Shown here: piece by piece, positions 25,909-38,047 of the stretch
Position numbering within the stretch: position 1 is the stretch's first letter
How the letters are laid out: the number at the start of each line of letters is the position of its first letter
NCBI RefSeq assembly: GCF_030272615.1
Contig: NC_081412.1
Coordinates: forward strand, 141,836,747 to 141,900,746
Direction: 5' to 3'
DNA: 64,000 bases
Origin: Cryptomeria japonica
Taxonomy: Eukaryota; Streptophyta; Pinopsida; Cupressales; Cupressaceae
Translations under genes and position numbers: made by a program
The notes under the pieces: model-generated
Database searches by the model: none
Seen by the model: the letters and a program-made list of their open reading frames with translations, nothing else
Told to the model about the DNA's origin: nothing

Positions 25909-27300
25909 CTACTGGAGTTCATCAAAAAGATGGGGGTACTCTAATCTCATACGTGTTGCGTCCTCCCATGAAGCCGTAACCTCATCAGAGCAATCCCACT
26001 AGACCCTAACCTTGTCTAGCTCTCGACCTCGAAGGGCTAGCATCCAGCGTGCCAAAATGAAAATGGGCTCCAAAGCTAGCTGCCCATCCGACTCCACCTG
26101 CAATGCATCCCAATCTAAAATATGAGACTCATCATAGATATACTTCCTCAAAACTGATACATGAAACACATCGTGGATGCTTGATAGGCTAGGTGGCAAT
26201 GCTAAATAGTAGGCAACTGGTCCTATCCTCTCAAGGATCTCAAATGGTCCTACAAAGTGAGGTGTGAGCTAGAACCCTTTCCATAATGGATTAGACTCTT
26301 ATGTGGTCGCACTTTCAAGAAAACTCTGTCTCCAACCAAGTAGCTACAATCTATCCTCTTTGCATCTGCATATTTCTTCTATCTATCCTGTGCCTCTCTA
26401 AGACACTGCCTAATCAAATCCACCTGCTGTTCCATATCTTGAACTATCTCAGGACCAATAGCAACTCTGTCCTCTATGCAGTCCCAACTCAACGGTGTCC
26501 TACAAGGCTTGTCGTATAATGCCTAATATGGTGGCATCCCCAAAGAAGTGTGATGCCCATTGTTATAGGCAAACTCCACTAAGGGAAGGTACTCCTCCCA
26601 TCTAGTCTGATGATCCATGACGTACATGTGAAGCATATCTTCTAACACCTGGTTAACCCTCTCTTTCTGACCATCCATTTCCAGATGATAGGCTGTACTG
26701 AAGTTGAGCTTAGTGCCCATAGCTACCTGCAATTCCTTCCAAAAGGAAGAAGTGAAGAGGGAATCCCTATCAGAAATAATCTTGTGTGGAACACCATGAA
26801 GTCTGACAATGTCTCGTAAGAACACCTGTGCCACTGTTGGTGTTGTGAAGGTAGTCCGAACTGGTGAAAAGTGGGCTACTTTGGTCAACTTCTCAATTGT
26901 CACCAAGATGGCATCATGGCGACGAGATGACATAGGTAGACCAATGATGAAATCCATGGATATAGTATCCCACTTCCACTCTGGTATAGCATGAGACTGA
27001 AGCAACCCACCTGGATGGTGGTGCTCCGCCTTGACTCCCTGACACTCGAGGCATTGGGCTACTAACTCAGTAATGAGTTGCCGCATTTCTGGCCAATGAT
27101 ATAACTGTCTCAAGTCAGCATGCATCTTCTTAACTCTGGGATGTGTTGCATAAGGAGCTCTATGAGCCTCTATGACAATAAACTCTCGTAATCCCCTGGA
27201 AGAAGGTATATAGATGCACCCTTTATGGCATAATATTCCATCAGACTCCAAAGAATAATCCACATATTTCCCTTCTAGAATATCCTAAGATCGTATCACC
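25909..27300 (-). pseudogene. Ch1 integrase with chromodomain-like end (broken)
   Basis: The zinc-binding part shows H...H (EAHRAPYATHPRVKKMH) and CLECQGVKAEH. The catalytic core has WDTISMDFIIGLP (first D), IISDRDSLFTSSFW (second D) and an HLEMDGQKERVNQVLEDML segment carrying the glutamate. LVEFAYNNGHHTSLGMPPY follows, typical of gypsy integrases. The C-terminal [11 protein letters not shown] motif is followed by a chromodomain-like stretch with ASWEDATRMRLEYPHLF (about 25920-25985). Chromodomains in this group are thought to guide integration to heterochromatin. Fossil with some breaks. Confidence 0.88.
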
Positions 27301-28940
27301 TGACAAACCTCTGAATACCATCCATCCCCTGGCAATTGCTGCAGTATACGATCTCTCAAATTCGTGCCCATAGATATGGTGTATACCTCGTGATGTCTCC
27401 TATTCAAAGCATCAGAAACTACATTTTCTTTCCCTTTGATGTAGTGAACGTTAAAGTCATACTCACACAAGAACTCCATCCATCTCCTCTGTCGTGCATT
27501 AAGGTTCGGCTGAGTGAAAATGTACTGAAGACTCTAATGGTCTGAATGAAGCTCAAAATGGTGACCCAAAAGGACGTGTCTCCACCTCACAAGTGCATGC
27601 ACTACTGCTGCAAGCTCAAGGTCATGAGTAGGATAATTAAGTTCATGAGTCTTAAGTTTCCTAGACTCAAAATCTATAGCCCTACCATCCTGCATAAGGA
27701 CTACTCCTAAACCCTCTAGGGAATCATTTGTGCAAACCATGAAGTCAGCTGAGGGATCTAGTACTACAAGGATAGGTGTGCTAGTAAGTGCCTTTTTGAA
27801 TTCCTAAAAGGCCCTCTCGCACTTCTCTGTCCACTCAAATTTCTTCCCTTTACGCTAAAGAGAAGTAATAGGATGTGCGACTCTAGAGAATCCCTCAACA
27901 AAGCGTCGGTAATAACCTGCTAAGCCCATGAAGCTCGTGACCTTTGTCACACTGGTTGGCACTGGCCAATCCATAATAGCTCTGATCTTTGATGGGTCAA
28001 CTGAGATCCCATCATCAGAAATAACGTGCCCAAGGTACTTGACCTCTGATCGAAAGAAGGCACACTTTGACAAACTGCCATACAACTGATTATCCCGCAA
28101 ACACTGCAAAACCTGTTTCAGGTGCTCCTCATGCTCCTTCTCATTCCAAAAATATATCAATATATCATCGAGGAACACAATCATAAAGCGGTCCATAAAT
28201 GTGCGGAATACCCCATTCATGAGGCTCATGAAAATAGTTGGAGCATTCGTAAGACCGAATGGAACCATGGTGAACTCATTGTGGCCATATCTAGTGTGAA
28301 ATGCGGTCTTGTGGATATCACTTTCCACTATCCTCAACTAATGGTATCCTAACTTCAGATCAATTTTGGAAAATACTTTGGCACCCTGAAGTTGGTCGAA
28401 TAAATCATCAATTCTGGGCAAAGGATATCAGTTCTTGATGGTTACTTTGTTCAACTGACGATAATACATGCATAATCAGAGAGATCCATCCTTCCTCTTC
28501 ATGAAGATGACTAGTGCACCCCAAGGGGATACGCTAGGATGAATGTGACCCTTCTCAAGGAGTTCCTCAAGCTGCATCTTGAGCTCATTAAGCTCATTTG
28601 TGGTCATCCTATAAGGTGCTCTTGAAACTAGCTCAGCTCCTGGTATAAGGTCTATATGAAAGTCAATCTCTCTACGGGGTGGCATTCCAGGTAGCTCTGA
28701 AGGAAATACATCTGAATATCCCTTAAGGATAGGATGGTCATCAATAGATGTTTCCTTTTCATCCTCTTCCTCCCTATCACTAATGATGATGGCAAAAAGC
28801 TGACATCCCTTTCGTATGCTCCGCTTAAGATGCATTGCAGAGATCATACGAAGATACATGAGTCTTTGAATCCTGGTGATTACTATGGGCAAACCATTAT
28901 CATCCTCACACTCGATCTTTTTCAAGTGGCAATCCATCTT
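27301..28940 (-). pseudogene. Ch1 reverse transcriptase and RNase H (broken)
   Basis: Reverse transcriptase begins near FPSELPGMPPRREIDFHIDL (about 28660-28720), with APYRMTTNELNELKMQLEEL and a VSPWGALVIFMKRKDGSL segment. The catalytic box VFLDDILIY lies near 28152-28178, and [12 protein letters not shown] closes the domain. RNase H has LEGLGVVLMQDG and LNYPTHDLELAAVVHAL, ending with [19 protein letters not shown] (about 27400-27460). Order and motifs are standard Ty3/gypsy. Fossil with several breaks. Confidence 0.88.
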
Positions 28941-29420
28941 GGCTCTGTGGGCATAAAGCCAATCCAGGCCAAGTACGATGCCATATGATCCAAGTGGGGT
29001 AACTCTAAGGTCTACTAAGGTGATGGTATTGCCAATCTAAAGCTGACATGCCCTAACCTCTGATTCCACTAACACTCTAGCCCTTGAAGCTAACTCCACT
29101 TCCCAGCTGACACCCTGTCTAGTTGCCACTATCCCACAACGCTCCACAACCAATGGAGATATAAAGGAGTCAGTAGCTCCTGAATCAAATAATATAGATA
29201 CATTGTTACCTTTAATCATACCTGCAACGTCAATGACCATGGCCTGGTGCTCAGCTTGGTGGTTGTCAACCACTGTGAAGACTCTATGGGATCTGCCCAT
29301 ATCACCAACTGTAGGCTCTAAAGCAGCCATCCTCTGATTTCTTGCCATCTGACCCTGAGGGCAATCCCTCGCCATATGCCTCATGGCTCCACATGTAAAG
29401 CAAGCACTGCGTGCCTGAAA
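28941..29420 (-). pseudogene. Ch1 zinc knuckle and aspartic protease (broken)
   Basis: A CCHC knuckle CFTCGAMRHMARDC is encoded at 29361-29402 on the minus strand. It is followed by a linker and the protease signature ILFDSGATDSFISP at about 29155-29200, with the usual hydrophobic residues around DSG. Gag processing is its normal role. It is continuous in order with the gag upstream and reverse transcriptase downstream. Confidence 0.85.
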
Positions 29421-30620
29421 CTAGGCACCCTGAGGCCTAGAGAAAGCTTGTCCCCCTGTTCTGCTAGATTTACTGTACCCACCCCTGGAGGACTATTGAG
29501 TCCTCATTGGAGGTGTGTAAGGAACCTGAGCTCTCTGATCTCACCTCTGACCCTGAGATTGCCACTACTTTTGCTTTGCGCCCTGCTGATACTGCAGAGG
29601 CTTCTTCCTCTGGTTCTATTGTGACTGTTGTGGAGGAGGGGGTTTGGAGAACCCCTATGAGTTTCTGTTATTTCCCTTCCAATGGGGTTTCTAAAATTCA
29701 TATGTCTGGGGTGTAGGGTTTTGGTTCTAGAACTGATCCCTAGTATCCTGTTGTCTGACCTGAATCTCCTCTACTATCAGTGCCTTCTCCATGGCAATCC
29801 AAAGGCTCCCTGGAGTGGACATCCTCACTGGTCCTGCTATGCCGACATTCAACCCTCTGATGAAACGGTTGACAAGAAGTTTCTTGTCCTTTAGGTAGTC
29901 CATGTATGGAAAGAGCTCAAAGAATTTGCTCTCGTACTGGGTCACTGAGAGACCCTTTTTGCTGGATGTCATGAAACTCATCTATCCTATGCTGTCTATA
30001 ATGTTCTTACAAGTACCTCTCCCTGAACCTCTCTGTAAATATCTCCCATGTGAGAGTATTAGGAACTAAACCACACTTATATTCCTCCTGTCTCCACCAT
30101 GTGGAGGTCGTTCCTCTCAATAGATGGACTGCTACACGTACCTTTAGATTGCTCTCATAAGAGCGCAATGCAAAGAGCCTCTCAAGGCTCAAAAGACAAG
30201 CATCAGCTTCTACCCCATCGGTAGATCCCCTAAAAGATGGTGGCTAGAGGCGCATAACCTCTCTGATTACGTCCCCTAGACCCTGACGTGCTCTCTCATA
30301 ATACACTGGCTCTGCCACTGGAGGTGGTCTTGGTAGGTGCACAGACTCTGGCTCCTGCTTTGTTCCCTTTCTGTCGATCTATGACTCCCTAAGTTTTGAT
30401 TTTCAACATGATGATCCCCAGCTGGAAGCCTATCCTGGACTATACCAATTAGGTTCGGGATTGCTTCTAAGAGGTGTTGATTTGGGTCAACTGGTTGTTC
30501 GGGAGGAGCCTCTGGGTTCACTTCTGGAACCAATTCCTCCCTATCTACCTCTTCGTGTGCTATGTGTACACACCTAGGACCCCTTCCACGCTTGCGAGCT
30601 TGTCGCGTAGTTGGAGGCAT
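29421..30620 (-). pseudogene. Ch1 gag (broken)
   Basis: The start MPPTTRQARKRGRGPR at 30620 is basic and is followed by an acidic, proline-rich segment. The capsid-like core has SNLKVRVAVHLLRGTTSTWW, EIFTERFRERYL and SVTQYESKFFELFPYMDYL, then VNRFIRGLNVGIAGPVRM: the retrotransposon Gag pattern. The zinc knuckle follows at 29361-29402. A few breaks are present. Confidence 0.85.
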
Positions 30621-30803
30621 CCTTAAGAGAATAAATAAATAAATAAATAAATTAAATTAAATAACTAATTTCTTTGGAAAAATACTTAATTAATTAAATT
30701 TAAATATCCTAGAAAATTAATATAATAAAATTAATTAAATAATTTAATCGAAACCTAATGGAGAAAGGTTCCTAGTGTTGGAAACCTTGCTTTGATACCA
30801 AAA
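30621..30803 (-). other. Ch1 leader with primer binding site
   Basis: The minus strand reads TGGTATCAAAGC at 30789-30800, three bases from the LTR end at 30804, fitting initiator tRNA-Met. The rest is an AT-rich leader with an (AAAT)n run at about 30630-30652. Confidence 0.85.
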
Positions 30804-31654
30804 TGTCATGCCCAAACTTTTGGGCACGAACGGATAAATTTAAAAAATAAAAAATAAAAAAATCACAACTTAATAACATTAATTTTGCTAACATGAAATG
30901 CACTAGCAAGTTTGTCTTAAATATATGTGAGTTATTTCTGACCACTAAGTCAAGTAAATGAAATAATTTAAAATTAAATGCGGAATAGTAAAAAGATTAT
31001 TTATTATCTCATCATTCTTTCATCAAGAAATTAATTTAACCAAAATTCTCAAAATTAATTCACAAGGATAATGTTGCTCACCAATAACCATTAATTACTT
31101 TTAGGAACTAATTAAATTAGTCCTAGCACTTAGATTCACTAATGTCTATATTTTTATTTTAACATTTAATTAAAATGTGTCTAGACTAAATCGACTAGAG
31201 GGTAATTAATACATAATGAATATTTTCCTATAAAGTTTTAATCTCCTCATTTACCTATATTAAAAATGTCCCCTTATAGGCAAAATATCTTTAATATTTA
31301 TATAAGTTCCTAAGTAAATAATGTTTATTACAAACATTTCCATATTATAACATCTAAATAATTAAATTACAATTTACCCTATATGCTCTTATTACTCTCT
31401 CTCTCTCTCTCTTTATATATATATATTTTCCCATTATTTATATTTTCCATGAAAACCCTAACTGTATAATTATAAAAACAAAGCCCCCTTTTTTTTATCT
31501 CATTCTTTATTACTTTGTTCATATTACCCTAGCCCTAATTGGCTAGGGTTTTATTTTCTTTTCTTTGGATTGTGCAGGACGAATTTAACATGCGACAGCC
31601 ACGGAAGTGGATTGGCTATGGTGGAGGGTTGGGATATAGGCAGCGACGGTGGGC

Positions 31655-31862
31655 GCTGCTCACTATGGGAAACCACAGTGGCAGCCGTCCACTATGGTCG
31701 CCCATAGTGGTGGCCCCCAAGCCGTCCACTGTGGGAAGCCACAATGGCGGCCGACCACTGTGGTTGCCCACAGTGGCGACCTCCCTAGCCGCACCGACCA
31801 TTGTGCTAAACACAGTGGTTCGGCCCACTGACCACTGTGTTTAACACAATGGGTTCGGCCCA
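31655..31862. repeat. Palindrome-rich ccactgtgg block in Ch1 LTR
   Basis: Within about 200 bases the words ccacagtgg, ccactatgg, ccatagtgg, ccactgtgg and cacaatgg alternate many times, so nearly every word has a reverse complement nearby. The block is GC-rich in AT-rich surroundings. Frames open on both strands here are a side effect of the repeats, not genes. Confidence 0.75.
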
Positions 31863-31947
31863 AAACCCTTCTTCTAATTTTTTTTTTTTGTTTTTAAATA
31901 TATTTTTAATTGCTTAGATTAATTATTATTTTTGTTTATTAAAAATA

Positions 31948-31956
<9 letters not shown>

Positions 31957-32022
<66 letters not shown>
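31957..32022. repeat. (TA)n microsatellite
   Basis: An uninterrupted TA dinucleotide run of roughly 32 units ends at atgtttttag, inside the longer Ch1 LTR. Such a tract is prone to slippage and assembly error. Confidence 0.95.
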
Positions 32023-32025
<3 letters not shown>

Positions 32026-34943
32026 TTTAGAAAAAAATGAACTCATTTAAACATATATAAATGTATATAAATTTATTTATATATATAAATATATTTTAAC
32101 TGTGTATTAAATCTAGGGCATTTTTTTTTTTATGATAATCTATGCTGATATTTTTATTTCGAAACATTTTATCAAGTAAGTTAAAGTCCTCAGATTTATT
32201 TGTTGCAAGTAATTAAAATTGACAGAAGTAAATAAGTTTAAAACAACAACTATTTAAATCTAGAAATTATTAATATAAATCTTTAGAGATGGCTATAATA
32301 ATTTTAGATTTTATTTTCTGTAAATAAATAAAATGACAGATTTAAATAACTAAATTTGCACCTCCATGTACAAATCTAAATTTTAGATTTTATTTCCAAC
32401 CTACTACATGCATGGAATGTTATTTCATTCCTTTCCTATTTTATTTCATTTTAAATGCATAAAGAATCAAATAAATTTCTTGCTTTTCAAATTATCAAAT
32501 ACACATCAGATATTATTTTTCAAAACTTTAGGAACTAATCCAGGAATACTCATTTCTTTTCTGTAGTATAGCACAATAAAATATTACATTTTTTTAAAGC
32601 ATATTTCAAAGACACTATCATCACTTTACAAATAGGTGTCTCATTTCTAATAAATGAGGAAACTAATAAATACATTTCCAAATATTTTTCTGCAATAAAT
32701 AACTCCAGCCACATCAACTTTTCCTATTCTTTTCTTCCAACAACCTGCAATATATCAAAAGCTATGACCATGGAGTGCTCACCTCCCAGCCTAGGCTAAC
32801 TAGTAGCCACCCTCGAGCTTGGAGAACTAAGCCCTAGATAGGTTACACACATGAAAACACAATAAACAAGGGAAAATAATCACAAACATATTCCCAACCA
32901 AGGCTACACTACACCACACATTGTGATGTCTTTTCAAGGGTGGTAGTGGACCAAGTACCCTGAGGAGACTACAAGTATGGTAACACACAAAGACACCTCA
33001 TGTAAAACCAAGATATATCATAAGAATAACAACCCCACATTCTTATGCCCCCCAAACGCATTCATGGCTTATTTCCCTCCTTATGACCCCCAAATGCATA
33101 AACAAGCCATGCAGCAAGGATCACATAAATATCCCTTGAGATCAGTCTCGTAACGAGAGCCTCTCACTCGAGGGTTGTCAAACTTCTACCACCCACAAGA
33201 CCATCCTATCTCCCAAGAGTAGGAGGCCTTGGTTACTCCCAAAACACAAAATGCATACAAAAAATCAATGGCATAACGTGCAATAATTTTCACAAAATAA
33301 AATGCAAAAGAACAATTTTTTCCACACAACAATTTCTCCAAAATAACATGCAACATAAAATAAACATAAGGAAAAGTTAAACCAACCTTCAAACTGCCCA
33401 AAGGTATGCTAGATTAGTTGAGGATGAGCAGCCCAATTTCACAAATTCCTTGCTCTCTACACTTAGCCAAATTCCTTAACCAAATCTATCTTTTCTTTCA
33501 AAATTGCCTTGTCTCCAAAAATGGAGAGTGGGTGATTACCCACAAATTTCCTAACTCTTTCTTAAGAAGGCCTTTGTGAGAGTTCTCATATGTTTCTAAA
33601 ACTAAAAAGGAAAGGTAGGGTAAAATGGGAAAGGGATCTCACATTCAAAGAGGAAGGTTAACAACTTAGATGATGCCTTCTAATTTTCAATTTTCGCTCA
33701 ACTTAGGAAACCCACTTTTTAGGGTGTTTAAATGGTCACATGAGAGTTGGTACACTCCTAAAATTACTCCTAACCCTTAGGTATACCTTATGGGCTTTAG
33801 GAAACACTTTTAAACTACCCCTAGGAGTTCATTTAACCCTTTTTAAACCCATCTGAAGTTAATTTTCGGATCAAACCTAAGTTGACCACCACAAAGATTC
33901 TCTACCCTAGGAAAATATAGAACCACATTAATTTATTTGAAAAAAACTATGGCTAAACAACTCCCTCCAAGAGACAATTCAAAAATCAAGACATAAATTA
34001 TCACATGTGTCAAGTGACACAATAAAAACACTTTTACAAAATTACACATAAAATTTTGTCTCTTGTTGGATTTACAAAAATAAATAAATTCAATCTAACA
34101 CACATGCAACATCCACTTTCACAAATAAAATACTATACAAATGGGGTGTTGTCTCTCCAAATAGATAAACCCTAGTTTTATGAACGTACATAGGTCTAGG
34201 TTTGGTTCTCCATAATATTTCCATGGTCACATGGATAATTTTCCTGCGCATCTCAATTACACATTAGTAATTCCAAATAACCTCATATAATATAAAACAT
34301 ATGAATAAGAAAACACATCAAACACTCTGCATACAATATACATTTAAACAACTCATTACATCTTACATCCAAATAACTCCACATAAGCAATTATCATAAC
34401 TCTCATAATTTTAATGCATATATAAAACATGCATCCTATTTCTATCATCATAGTAAAGTCTTGCAAATCTAATAATGACATGTATCATCTCAAATTTATC
34501 CTATTCTAGAATCATATAGAGTTCTATATCATAAAGCATATAAATGAAGCATCAACATACATCAATGTTATCCAAATCATGGGATCATATGAGTTCTAAA
34601 TCCATAATGCATAAAAATAAAGCATCCATAATAGTCTCAACATGAAAATCAATGAAATGCAAGAATGAGTCAGGGTAGGGCCTCACACATCTGACATAAA
34701 GATACATAAGATCATCTCAAAATATAATCCAAAATCTCAACACAAAATCTGATCACGCCGGAATATACCAGAGGGAATACCGACAGAAAGCAGTAAACAA
34801 AGAACTGCAAATCGGATCAGAAAATCTTCCCAAACTCACTAGAATAACTCATAGGAATATGTTGGCATCAATGACAACAACATTTCCTAGTAGGAGCAAT
34901 GAACAACCAAATCCAACAATCTCCCAAATAATCCAACATTATA

Positions 34944-37209
34944 TTTAGACTGTACAATTATTAGAATATGTGGATGCCCGCAAGCTCCCCAAACTTACTA
35001 CTTTTTGTCTCACCAAGATTAGAATTCATCGAATTCATGTGGTAACTAATGTGGATGGAAGAGGAGAGGATTAACGTAGACAAAAAAGGAACTCATGTGC
35101 CCAGGTGCACCATGTATAGAGATTTTTCTATTAGGTGTGAAGCTCTAGAGAAAGTGGAGGACTTTTTGAGAGATACATACCATCTCCAAAGTGGGAAAGT
35201 CAAAGAATATGATCCTTGGGGATATATCAATGAGCCAAGGACATGGAAAATGAAGGTAAGGGGGATTTTTCATGAGCATGATGAGCATGAGGATTTGATC
35301 CAAAACTACCTCTTGAAAGATGTTATGCAAAGAAGAAAAAAATGGGACATACTCAACAGGATGGAAAGGTAGAGGAGATAAAGAGACCCTAAGTTCCGGG
35401 GATTTTTCTCTAACATTCAAAATGATTTTGCAAGAATATTATGAAAACTAAGGAGTTTTGAAGAATTTGTTACCAAAGCATAGGAAGAGCAAGCAACTGG
35501 CTAGGGAGAAGAGGAAAGGCCAACATATGTGTCTCCAAGGGTTGACAAGAAAGGGAAACAAATTTTTATAGGAGAATCCTCAAGGACAACTCCTCCTTAG
35601 AAAGATCCACAAGTTGGCCCGACCCTTGCTGAACAAATGAGGAAAATAAAAAAGGGGAAGGCAATTTTGTCTAATTTTATTGAAATTGTTGATGATGAGG
35701 AGGATAATGCAGGAGTTCCTCCACCTCCACCTCCCCCAGAAGCATTTAAGGATCTTTATTTTTCCAAGGAAGCAATGGAGATTGACAAGACAATTGTCCT
35801 GAGCATAATTCTTGATGAGGAAGTGAATGATGAGAGAGTTCCTATTGCGGCCCAATTTTTGTCTAATGATTAATTCATCAAGGCTCCCGAGTTTAAATTA
35901 TTTTGTCTCCAAAATAAATTGTAGAACATGTTAGAAAAGGAAATGGCCAATTTTGATAAGGATAACATAGATTGCACTCTAGAAGAGGCATGTCTTATAC
36001 TTAAATCATGCAACATGATGCTAGTCCCAGGGTGGGATATACAAAAAATAGTTGTACTCAACCAAGTCATGAGGCAAGAGGATCCTATCTATGCCTAAGA
36101 GTTAGATTCACATGGAATTGGAATCTAACCAAGCCTAAAAGAATTTGCACAATGGATGAAACCTCCTAGTATAGGAAAGCCCAAGCTACTATATGGGGTG
36201 GAAGAAAAGGTAGGTGATTCTATTGTCAGAACTCTTAAGGATACCTCAACATTAGAGGTTTCCACCATTGCATTGCATACCTCATTTTTTCCCAAGGCTA
36301 TTGTTGAAGGAGAGGGAAGAAAACGTCATAGATTGAAGAGGCAACATGGCACCCTTTTTGTTAGTTTCAATCAGTTATACATTGAAAATGGCCAATTGAA
36401 AAAAGAAATAGCAAAAATAGACACAGTCTTTGCAGTACTAATAGAACAACAACCACATAGGCAGGAGTAAGTCAATCTAGGAATATTGGAATGGGCTCCT
36501 CACTCTTTAATTCATGATTTTAAATTGCTGACATTTCAAAATAAGGCTCTGAAAACCATCATCAAAAGTAGGGACAAAAGGATACTCCAAATGAAAGAGG
36601 AGGAGGATAAATGCCTTGCAATTAGAAAGAGTGCAATTTTTTAGATGACCAATAAAATGATGAATAAATTAAATAAGGTTCATGCCTCACATTCTCATGT
36701 CTTTCAGGTCCATAAGCAGTTGCAGAAACAAATTAAATTCTTTCATTCATTAAAGCCCACGTGGCACCTTAGGGCCACCATCCTAAACAAGTATTTGTGG
36801 CAATAAAAAGAATGCCCTCTGGCCCCCAGGTTGTAGGAACAACCTGTAAGAATTACAATATGTTGATTAAGGCCATCCCCCACATTGAAAAGTGGGAATC
36901 AACATTGAGGGAGAGAATGACCTCTTTAAGGGGCCTACAAAAATGAGATATTCTAAAAAAGTTAATGATAATAATCAAATTAAAGGTCTAGAAGAATGTA
37001 ACGTTGATTTTGGAGAAGCAATAGTAGTAGCACTAGATGAATTAGTGTGGGGGGATCTTGCTCAAAAGGACATATATTATTTGGTTAATGACAAAATTTT
37101 GGAGATTGATTATTTTTATCAAAAATTTGTGGCAGAGGCTACAAGTGTGCTGGACAACATGACCATAGAAGTTGCAGATAAATTGGGAGAATTAAGATCT
37201 TTTCACTAG
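34944..37209 (+). pseudogene. G1 LTR-borne coding region, second part (broken)
   Basis: It continues the region interrupted by C1 at 7455, directly after the second TSD copy. Visible protein is rich in charged helical segments: YDPWGYINEPRTWKMKVRGI (near 35210), a short PPPPPP run in GVPPPPPPPEAF (35710-35745), then KRHRLKRQHGTLFVSFNQLY (36330-36385) and a helical end closing LGELRSFH at 37209. Layout matches G2: N-terminal domain, charged middle, helical C-terminus. No pol motif. Downstream, 430 bases away, is a TATA box. Function unknown; several breaks. Confidence 0.5.
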
Positions 37210-38047
37210 CCAACTACTAAACAAATAGACAATTGGCACAAGTAGTATTGCACACTTGAGGAGGAATAGCTAGAGGATGAGTAGCACTCACTCCCAAGTT
37301 TTTGTCTATCACATTATTTTTGCAAGTTCTATTGTAGGTGCACACACTTATTCCTTTATTTAGCATGTACTAATCAAGGTATGCACCATTTTCAGCACCA
37401 AGTTTTTAATTTTGGATAAAGATAGGAGATACAAAGTGGAGACACATTAGCCCCACTCCCTTTAGGCTTGCGGTACCAATCCCAAAAATTTGTTATCTCA
37501 ACCACCTTAGACTCCCATTCCTTCCAGGAGGATTTTGTATTGTACATGAAAAGGATGCCTTAGGGCATATTCTATTATAATCAATCATTTTTGACATGTG
37601 TCCTATCAACCTAAATTTATTTTTTCTCCCTTGTGCTATAAAAGGGAAATCGGGGCTGATTGGAAAGGATTTTGAAATTTTAAAGAGCATATTGAATTAA
37701 GTGTCTAAGTGCAATATATTTGTTATTTGTCTATGAATATACTGTGCATCATCAATGTATCCATTTTTTTCAAGATTAATGAAAAAGATCAGTTTCAAGT
37801 TATCTCCACTCTTTATATTTGTATTGTATGAATTGTCATGTTAAGGATACAGTGATTTGACTTCTCTAATAGGGAATGTATGTTCTTGGTTATAGGTCTC
37901 TTAAAATAAAAGAGTTAAATTATATTTTAAGATCATTGCAATATGTATTCAAGTGAGTGTGATTTCAAGAAAGATTTTTACTTGTTTCATGTTCACATAA
38001 TATGTAATGCATAGAATGTTAAGTTAAGAGTTGTTATGAGGAGACAT
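37210..38047 (+). promoter_or_regulatory. G1 LTR promoter zone and start of R/U5
   Basis: TATAAAA at 37637-37643 (gtgctataaaaggg) is the best core promoter in the 5' LTR; transcription would start about 30 bases on. The sequence after it is AT-rich and has no gene. S3 interrupts it at 38047. Confidence 0.6.

Larger units (their letters stand above)
22943..34687 (-). mobile_element. Ch1: Ty3/gypsy chromovirus (Tekay/Del-like), - strand, broken
   Basis: The element is 11745 bp with long LTRs at 22943-25883 and 30804-34687 and a perfect TSD, catct, inside the C1 5' LTR. Minus-strand order is gag, CCHC knuckle, protease, reverse transcriptase, RNase H, integrase, and a chromodomain-like tail, which is the chromovirus layout. 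PBS fits initiator tRNA-Met; PPT is gggagaggg next to the 3' LTR. Very long LTRs and the chromodomain point to the Tekay/Del clade, by inference. About ten or more breaks are present in the coding region. The two LTRs are alike over most of their length, but one is about 0.9 kb shorter and rearranged in the middle. Confidence 0.9.
30804..34687 (-). repeat. Ch1 5' LTR (longer copy)
   Basis: On the + strand it begins TGTCATGCCCAAAC and ends GGGCCTCACA, 3884 bp. Long stretches match 22943-25883 nearly base for base. It additionally holds a dyad-rich GC block (31655-31862), a long TA microsatellite and AT-rich sequence up to about 32700. Confidence 0.88.
7456..34938 (-). mobile_element. C1: Ty1/copia retrotransposon on the - strand, carrying three younger insertions
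   Basis: Both outer ends are TG...CA with a perfect 5-bp TSD, ttata, at 7451-7455 and 34939-34943. The element interrupts the LTR-borne coding region of G1. On the minus strand the order is 5' LTR, PBS, gag, protease, integrase, reverse transcriptase, RNase H, PPT, 3' LTR, which is the copia order. Removing S2, N1 and Ch1 leaves roughly 7 kb. The coding regions contain several breaks. The integrase region is split by N1, the 5' LTR by Ch1 and the 3' LTR by S2. LTRs resemble each other well after the insertions are taken out, at about 1.3 kb each. Confidence 0.88.
21919..34938 (-). repeat. C1 5' LTR (split by chromovirus Ch1)
   Basis: Pieces 21919-22942 and 34693-34938 together match the 3' LTR 7456-9930 without S2. 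The break sits at catct (22938-22942 and 34688-34692); the uninterrupted site accatctgaaatgaac is preserved near 9682. A tatatata box on the minus strand is near 22473. Confidence 0.88.

Noticed and set aside
31539-31863. Overlapping open frames on both strands with G/H/P-rich products
   Set aside because: They result from the palindromic ccactgtgg repeats in the Ch1 LTR; there is no start context or family match.
22943-34687. Long similarity between 22943-25883 and 30804-34687 as a segmental duplication
   Set aside because: The repeats have TG...CA ends, flank a gypsy interior with PBS and PPT, and share a TSD outside, so they are LTRs.
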